A stretch of DNA of 35,955 nucleotides from an uncultured Lachnospiraceae bacterium (GTDB taxonomy: Bacteria; Bacillota; Clostridia; Lachnospirales; Lachnospiraceae): NCBI GenBank assembly GCA_910588825.1, contig CAJURF010000033.1, positions 1-35,955 of the forward strand, given 5' to 3'. The position numbers and the translations under genes were made by a program. Under the pieces are notes generated by a model that was not told the DNA's origin, did no database searches, and was given only the letters and a program-made list of their open reading frames with translations. The stretch's first letter is position 1. Every line of letters starts with the position of its first letter. This document shows positions 32,128-35,955 of this stretch, piece by piece.

Positions 32128-33159
32128 ATGCGAAAATTACTAAATACTCTGTTTATCACCACCGAAAATGCTTTTCTATCTCTGAGCGGAGAAACCGTAT
32201 GCGTGGAGATAAATAAAAAGAAAGTTGGCCAATTTCCCTTACATACTTTAGAAAGCATTGTATGTTTCACTTATAATGGGGCTACGCCGGCATTTATGGG
32301 GGCATGTGCAAAAAGAGGAATCCATCTTGCATTTTATAGTCCATATGGAAAATTTTTATGCAGGGTTATTGGCGAAAACAGGGGGAATGTCCTTTTGCGA
32401 AAGCAGCAATATCGGATATCTGACGATAAAGACAGCAGCTGTTTGATAGCCAGAAACCTTATTTTGGGAAAGGTTTTCAATTGTCGATGGAGTATAGACA
32501 GGACTTTGCGTGATCATGCTCTGCGTGTAAACGAGGAATCCTGTAAAAAAGCGGTTCAATACTTATCGGATGCCATGAAGAAGATCAGACATGAAAATAA
32601 TCTGGACTCTCTTCGCGGAATGGAGGGAGAGTGCGCCTCAATTTATTTTGGTATATTCGATGAACTTATTTTAAATCAGAAGGAGGCATTTTGTTTTAAT
32701 GGAAGAAATAAACGTCCGCCTTTAGACAACGTGAATGCCATGCTGTCTTTTGGCTATACTTTATTGGCAAATGACTGTGCTAACGCACTGGAAGGAGTTG
32801 GCTTAGACTCTTATGTTGGTTTTTTGCATCGGGATCGGCCGGGGAGAAAGTCTTTGTCACTCGACTTGATGGAAGAAATGCGTGCCGTATTAGTTGACCG
32901 GTTTGTTTTAACAATGATTAATAACCGTCAAATTCAAAAAGAGCATTTTCAGACTTCTGAGAGTGGAGCTGTAGAATTTACGGATGAAGGACGAAAAAAA
33001 TTTATTACTGCTTGGCAGAACCATAAACGGGAACAGATTACACATCCTTATCTACAGGAGAAAATCTCCTGGGGCTTGGTTCCGCATATTCAGGCGTTGC
33101 TGCTTACAAGATATCTTCGAAAGGATATTGACGGTTACCCACCATTTTTATGGAAGTGA
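32128..33159 (+). CDS. cas1: Cas1 integrase
   Basis: A 343-aa metal-dependent integrase that joins new spacers to the leader end of the array. N-terminal beta domain (about 1-90) and helical catalytic domain with Glu166 (LRGMEGECAS), His234 (VGFLHRDRPG) and Asp246 (SLDLMEEMR). All three metal ligands are present. The start ATG follows cas4 by one base and ends 13 bp before cas2, so the adaptation genes are translated together. Confidence 0.96.
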   Translation: MRKLLNTLFITTENAFLSLSGETVCVEINKKKVGQFPLHTLESIVCFTYNGATPAFMGACAKRGIHLAFYSPYGKFLCRVIGENRGNVLLRKQQYRISDDKDSSCLIARNLILGKVFNCRWSIDRTLRDHALRVNEESCKKAVQYLSDAMKKIRHENNLDSLRGMEGECASIYFGIFDELILNQKEAFCFNGRNKRPPLDNVNAMLSFGYTLLANDCANALEGVGLDSYVGFLHRDRPGRKSLSLDLMEEMRAVLVDRFVLTMINNRQIQKEHFQTSESGAVEFTDEGRKKFITAWQNHKREQITHPYLQEKISWGLVPHIQALLLTRYLRKDIDGYPPFLWK

Positions 33160-33172
33160 GGAATCGCATATT

Positions 33173-33463
33173 ATGCTTGTATTGGTTACATATGACGTAA
33201 ATACAGAAGATGCAAAAGGAAAAACACGCCTGCGAAAAGTGGCCAAACAATGTATAAACTATGGCCAGCGGGTACAGAATTCTGTATTTGAATGTATTGT
33301 GGACCCTGGACAATGCAAATTATTAAAGGCACAATTATTAGAAATTATAGATTTACAGAAGGATAGTCTAAGATTTTATTATTTGGGTAATCAATATAAA
33401 AATAAAATTGAACATTATGGCGCAAAAAAAGGATTTGAACAAGAAGGTGTGCTTATTTTATAG
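33173..33463 (+). CDS. cas2: Cas2, adaptation subunit
   Basis: A 96-aa ferredoxin-fold protein that bridges two Cas1 dimers. The N-terminal MLVLVTYDVNTEDAKGKTRL has the usual YDV with the conserved Asp; C-terminal LRFYYLGNQY follows. ATG 33173 is the start expected from the family; an earlier in-frame start lies inside cas1 and is rejected. GTGAGG lies upstream. It is the last cas gene; the leader begins at its stop. Confidence 0.95.
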   Translation: MLVLVTYDVNTEDAKGKTRLRKVAKQCINYGQRVQNSVFECIVDPGQCKLLKAQLLEIIDLQKDSLRFYYLGNQYKNKIEHYGAKKGFEQEGVLIL

Positions 33464-33631
33464 TGCGAAGCTATAGCAAACATAAAATTGGTAATAGGTT
33501 CGCACCAAAAAGTTAGCAAAAATTATTGGAAAATGGTGTTATTTATATTGAAGCGTATCTATGGGAATGAATATGGATTATTTTTTTGTTGAATATATAT
33601 AAATTTATGAAACTAATTTATGTATATTTGC
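33464..33631 (+). promoter_or_regulatory. CRISPR leader
   Basis: A 168-bp A/T-rich stretch between cas2 and the first repeat. Close to cas2 it carries GTGCGAA and TTCGCAC (near 33462 and 33498) as an inverted repeat around a CAAACATAAAATTGG segment, which matches my memory of the conserved motif in type I-C leaders. The remainder is T/A-rich and should hold the array promoter, though no single -35/-10 pair is convincing. Its place next to R1 sets the newest spacers at the left. Confidence 0.75.
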
Positions 33632-34927
33632 GTCACTCCCTTCGTGGGAGTGTGGATTGAAATATTCAAGCTCGAGGTCTCCGAGTTGTGGATGCCAACG
33701 TCACTCCCTTCGTGGGAGTGTGGATTGAAATCTTCAGCCGCGTGTTCAATGATGGCATAGGTGTGTCACTCCCTTCGTGGGAGTGTGGATTGAAATATAG
33801 GTGCTATTGGAAAATTAAAAACTGCATTTGTCACTCCCTTCGTGGGAGTGTGGATTGAAATAACCATTGAGCAGGCTGTCAAAAATGCCATGTCTCGTCA
33901 CTCCCTTCGTGGGAGTGTGGATTGAAATAACGAAAATGTAATACAGCCAATAGCTGATTTTTTGTCACTCCCTTCGTGGGAGTGTGGATTGAAATCCGAC
34001 TAATGAGGACGATGTAGAAGCCGTCCGGCGTCACTCCCTTCGTGGGAGTGTGGATTGAAATATTCAGGTGGAGAATTGGGGCTATCCCGAGATGTAGTCA
34101 CTCCCTTCGTGGGAGTGTGGATTGAAATATATCCCGCAAACGACACAGGGGCGATTTTAGAGCGTCACTCCCTTCGTGGGAGTGTGGATTGAAATTCGAA
34201 ACGTGATTGACCCAGTACAAAACGCCTGGTCACTCCCTTCGTGGGAGTGTGGATTGAAATTAAAAATCCTAATTATAAAGGAGGAAAAACAGAACGTCAC
34301 TCCCTTCGTGGGAGTGTGGATTGAAATCATGTTGAAGTGGAGCGTGAAAAAATGGAAAAGTTGTCACTCCCTTCGTGGGAGTGTGGATTGAAATTTCATC
34401 CTCATCGTCCTTATTATTAGAAGATCCAGAAGTCACTCCCTTCGTGGGAGTGTGGATTGAAATGATTAAAATAATCGGATTGCCTTCTTCCAATATTGTC
34501 ACTCCCTTCGTGGGAGTGTGGATTGAAATCCTCCAGCAGCACTCCCCAGCACAGCTCTTTCCCGTCACTCCCTTCGTGGGAGTGTGGATTGAAATAGATA
34601 ATTTGCAATCCCTGAAAACACCGTATCGCTGTCACTCCCTTCGTGGGAGTGTGGATTGAAATAGCTTACGGCGGCACAGCGGCGCATGGTGGAGATGTCA
34701 CTCCCTTCGTGGGAGTGTGGATTGAAATTTTTTACCCAACAAAATCATGTCGAACCACTTCTGTCACTCCCTTCGTGGGAGTGTGGATTGAAATACAAAT
34801 ACGGTTTCTGCATCCGCATCTGCGTCCTGGTCACTCCCTTCGTGGGAGTGTGGATTGAAATTTTAAACCCCATTGTAGTACCCCTTCTCAAAATAGTCAC
34901 TCCCTTCGTGGGAGTGTGGATTGAAAT
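33632..34927 (+). CRISPR. Type I-C CRISPR array, 20 identical repeats, 19 complete spacers
   Basis: The 32-nt repeat begins GTCACTCCC, has loop TTCGT, and ends GGATTGAAAT. Repeat starts: 33632, 33700, 33765, 33830, 33897, 33964, 34030, 34097, 34164, 34229, 34296, 34363, 34432, 34498, 34564, 34631, 34697, 34763, 34830, 34896. Spacers are 33-37 nt, mostly 34-35. The stem CACTCCC/GGGAGTG (repeat bases 3-9 and 15-21) leaves an 11-nt 5' handle TGGATTGAAAT after Cas5c cleavage, the size known for I-C. All 20 copies read identical, including the last, so no decayed terminal repeat is present; the array is probably cut by the IS256-type element that follows. A further partial spacer (34928 to about 34961) lies after R20. 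Confidence 0.98.
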
Positions 34928-34963
34928 TGCCATGCCTGGATCACTGCGCTGGAGCAGTCAGGT

Positions 34964-35771
34964 AGTGTAATCAATTTTGTGTTTCTGGTAATAAATGTCT
35001 CCTTTTTGGTAAGAATTGAGATATGTCAATTTATATCAAAAAGGAGATTTATTTATGTCGATAGCAAAGGAACAAATCAGACAGATTATTTCAGAAAACG
35101 ACATCAGCAGCGTCAATGATGTCTATGAACTTCTAAGAGATGGATTTAAAGATATCCTCCAGGAGCTTTTGGAAGCAGAAATGGATGTAACTCTTGGATA
35201 TGAGAAAAACAAAAAGGGGAATACCCGTACAGATAACAAACGCAGCGGACATTCCCCTAAGAATCTGAAAAGCCAGTACGGGGAATTCCAGATCAATGTC
35301 CCTCGTGACCGCAATGGAGAGTTTGAGCCGAAACTGATTCCGAAATACCAGCGTGATATTTCTGGGATAGAAGAAAAAATCATCTCTTTGTATGCCCGTG
35401 GGATGAGCACCAGAGATATCCATGACCAGCTCCAGGACCTCTATGGGATTGAAGTGTCCGTAGACATGGCCAGTAAGATCACAGATAAGTTTCTGCACCA
35501 GGCAAGGGAATGGCAGACACGTCCCCTGGATCCCATGTACCCTTTTGTTTTCATGGACTACATCCACTATAAAGTACGGGAAGACGGAAAGGTTCTGAGC
35601 CGCGCAGCTTATATCGGCCTTGGAGTCACCCTGGATGGATATAAAGATATATTGAGCATTACCGCAGGGGCCAATGAGACCAGCAGGTTCTGCCTGGGCA
35701 TGCTCAATGACCAGAAGAACCGCGGGTTAGAAGACGTCCTGTTCTTCTGCGTAGACGGACTGCCCGGCTGG
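34964..35771 (+). mobile_element. IS256-family insertion sequence, left part only
   Basis: The element begins within a few bases of 34964 (AGTGTAATCAATTTTGTG is a plausible left end, unverified without the right end) and carries a transposase gene from 35055. It is cut near 35772 by the next element. It directly follows the last CRISPR repeat plus about 34 nt, the length of one spacer, so it appears to have inserted in or at the end of a spacer. Confidence 0.65.
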
Positions 35772-35777
35772 TGTTAG
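35055..35777 (+). pseudogene. IS256-family transposase, 3' truncated
   Basis: About 240 codons of a transposase normally about 400 aa long. The N-terminal half is typical (FKDILQELLEAEMDVTLGYEK, core LLEAEMDVTLGYEK; GEFQINVPRDRNGEFEP; IISLYARGMSTRDI). The first catalytic Asp is in VFMDYIHYKVRE and the second in FFCVDGLPG; the third residue (Glu) is lost. After DGLPG the frame reads W-C-stop, which is where the IS3-type sequence begins. ATG 35055 has AAGGAG 8-9 nt upstream. It cannot make active transposase. Confidence 0.88.
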
Positions 35778-35955
35778 TATATAAGTGTGGACAGGAAAAG
35801 TCGAACACCCTATACTATCAAGTGAAAGAATAAAGGAGATGAAAGGCATGGCCAAAAATCTTACACTCCGGAATTCAAGCAGCAGATTGTAGAGCTGTAC
35901 AATGCCGGAGGAACCTCGTATCCACAACTGGAACGTGAATATGGCGTAAATCGGA
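35772..35955 (+). mobile_element. IS3-family insertion sequence, left end, runs off the window
   Basis: Sequence unrelated to IS256 starts near 35772, with a likely terminal-repeat region TGTGGACAGGAAAAGTCG (35786-35803) and then an orfA of the IS3 type. The exact left end is uncertain because the right end and target duplication lie outside the window. Confidence 0.6.
35848..35955 (+). pseudogene. IS3-family transposase orfA, frameshifted after codon 3, partial
   Basis: ATG 35848 has GGAG (35835-35838) 9 nt upstream. In the frame of that ATG the product ends quickly. In another frame the sequence reads SYTPEFKQQIVELYNAGG and then QLEREYGVNR, the helix-turn-helix start of IS3/IS150 OrfA. The run of five A at 35854-35858 would give MAKKSYTPEF if it were six. 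So one A has been lost, or the read has an error in a homopolymer. The gene continues past the window end. Confidence 0.7.

Noticed and set aside
34269..34970. Several open frames with the repeated peptide TPFVGVWIEI or ISIHTPTKGV
   Set aside because: They are translations of the CRISPR repeat and spacers on both strands, not genes.

Overview
The window looks like a chromosomal segment from a gut-type Lachnospiraceae bacterium (Firmicutes, Clostridium cluster XIVa, in the Blautia/Dorea/Mediterraneibacter neighbourhood). The reasons are moderate GC with strong AGGAGG ribosome sites, a flavodiiron-rubredoxin fusion typical of anaerobes, a DUF5685/J-domain pair known to me from Lachnospiraceae, and overall protein similarity. 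The genus is inference. Strands are mixed and most genes are intact; accessory character rises sharply after about 22.2 kb.

Layout. 0.1-3.6 kb: terminator of an upstream unit, a clear promoter, a penicillin-binding transpeptidase and a lipoprotein. 3.6-5.4 kb: a single clan GH-D (alpha-galactosidase-like) glycosidase. 5.4-5.7 kb: tRNA-Gly(CCC) on the minus strand with its own promoter and a distal hairpin terminator. 5.7-14.0 kb: a seven-gene operon (M20 amidohydrolase, N-acyl-D-amino-acid deacylase, a complete Pot-type ABC importer and a PTS Enzyme I homologue). The solute-binding protein seems to lack the acidic residues that hold polyamines, so the likely cargo is an N-acylated amino acid or related amide cleaved inside the cell. 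14.1-15.0 kb: homocysteine S-methyltransferase on the minus strand.

15.2-17.8 kb: an overlapping trio (DUF5685, J-domain/TPR protein with a cysteine-rich tail, small polytopic membrane protein) that looks like one undescribed machine, followed tail-to-tail by an unusual Pro-Asn-repeat protein with a C-terminal membrane anchor and its own near-consensus promoter. 17.9-22.1 kb: recQ, then a promoter and a four-domain flavodiiron/flavin reductase/rubredoxin protein with a ComFB-family protein, closed by a strong terminator.

22.2-25.5 kb: a decayed two-component and ABC-2 exporter locus. The response regulator is intact, the kinase is frameshifted and shortened, a Uma2-family gene lies in between, and the ATPase runs through a deletion junction into the last part of its permease. 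25.5-34.9 kb: a complete type I-C CRISPR-Cas system (cas3-cas5c-cas8c-cas7c-cas4-cas1-cas2) with promoter, an internal Cas11c start inside cas8c, a leader, and an array of 20 identical 32-nt repeats with 19 complete spacers. 34.9 kb to the end: an IS256-type element abuts and probably truncates the leader-distal end of the array, and is itself cut by an IS3-type element whose orfA is frameshifted near its start and runs off the window.

The best leads for something undescribed are the DUF5685/J-domain/membrane trio, the deacylase-importer-Enzyme I operon and the Pro-Asn-repeat protein. The nested insertions at the CRISPR array are the clearest structural event.
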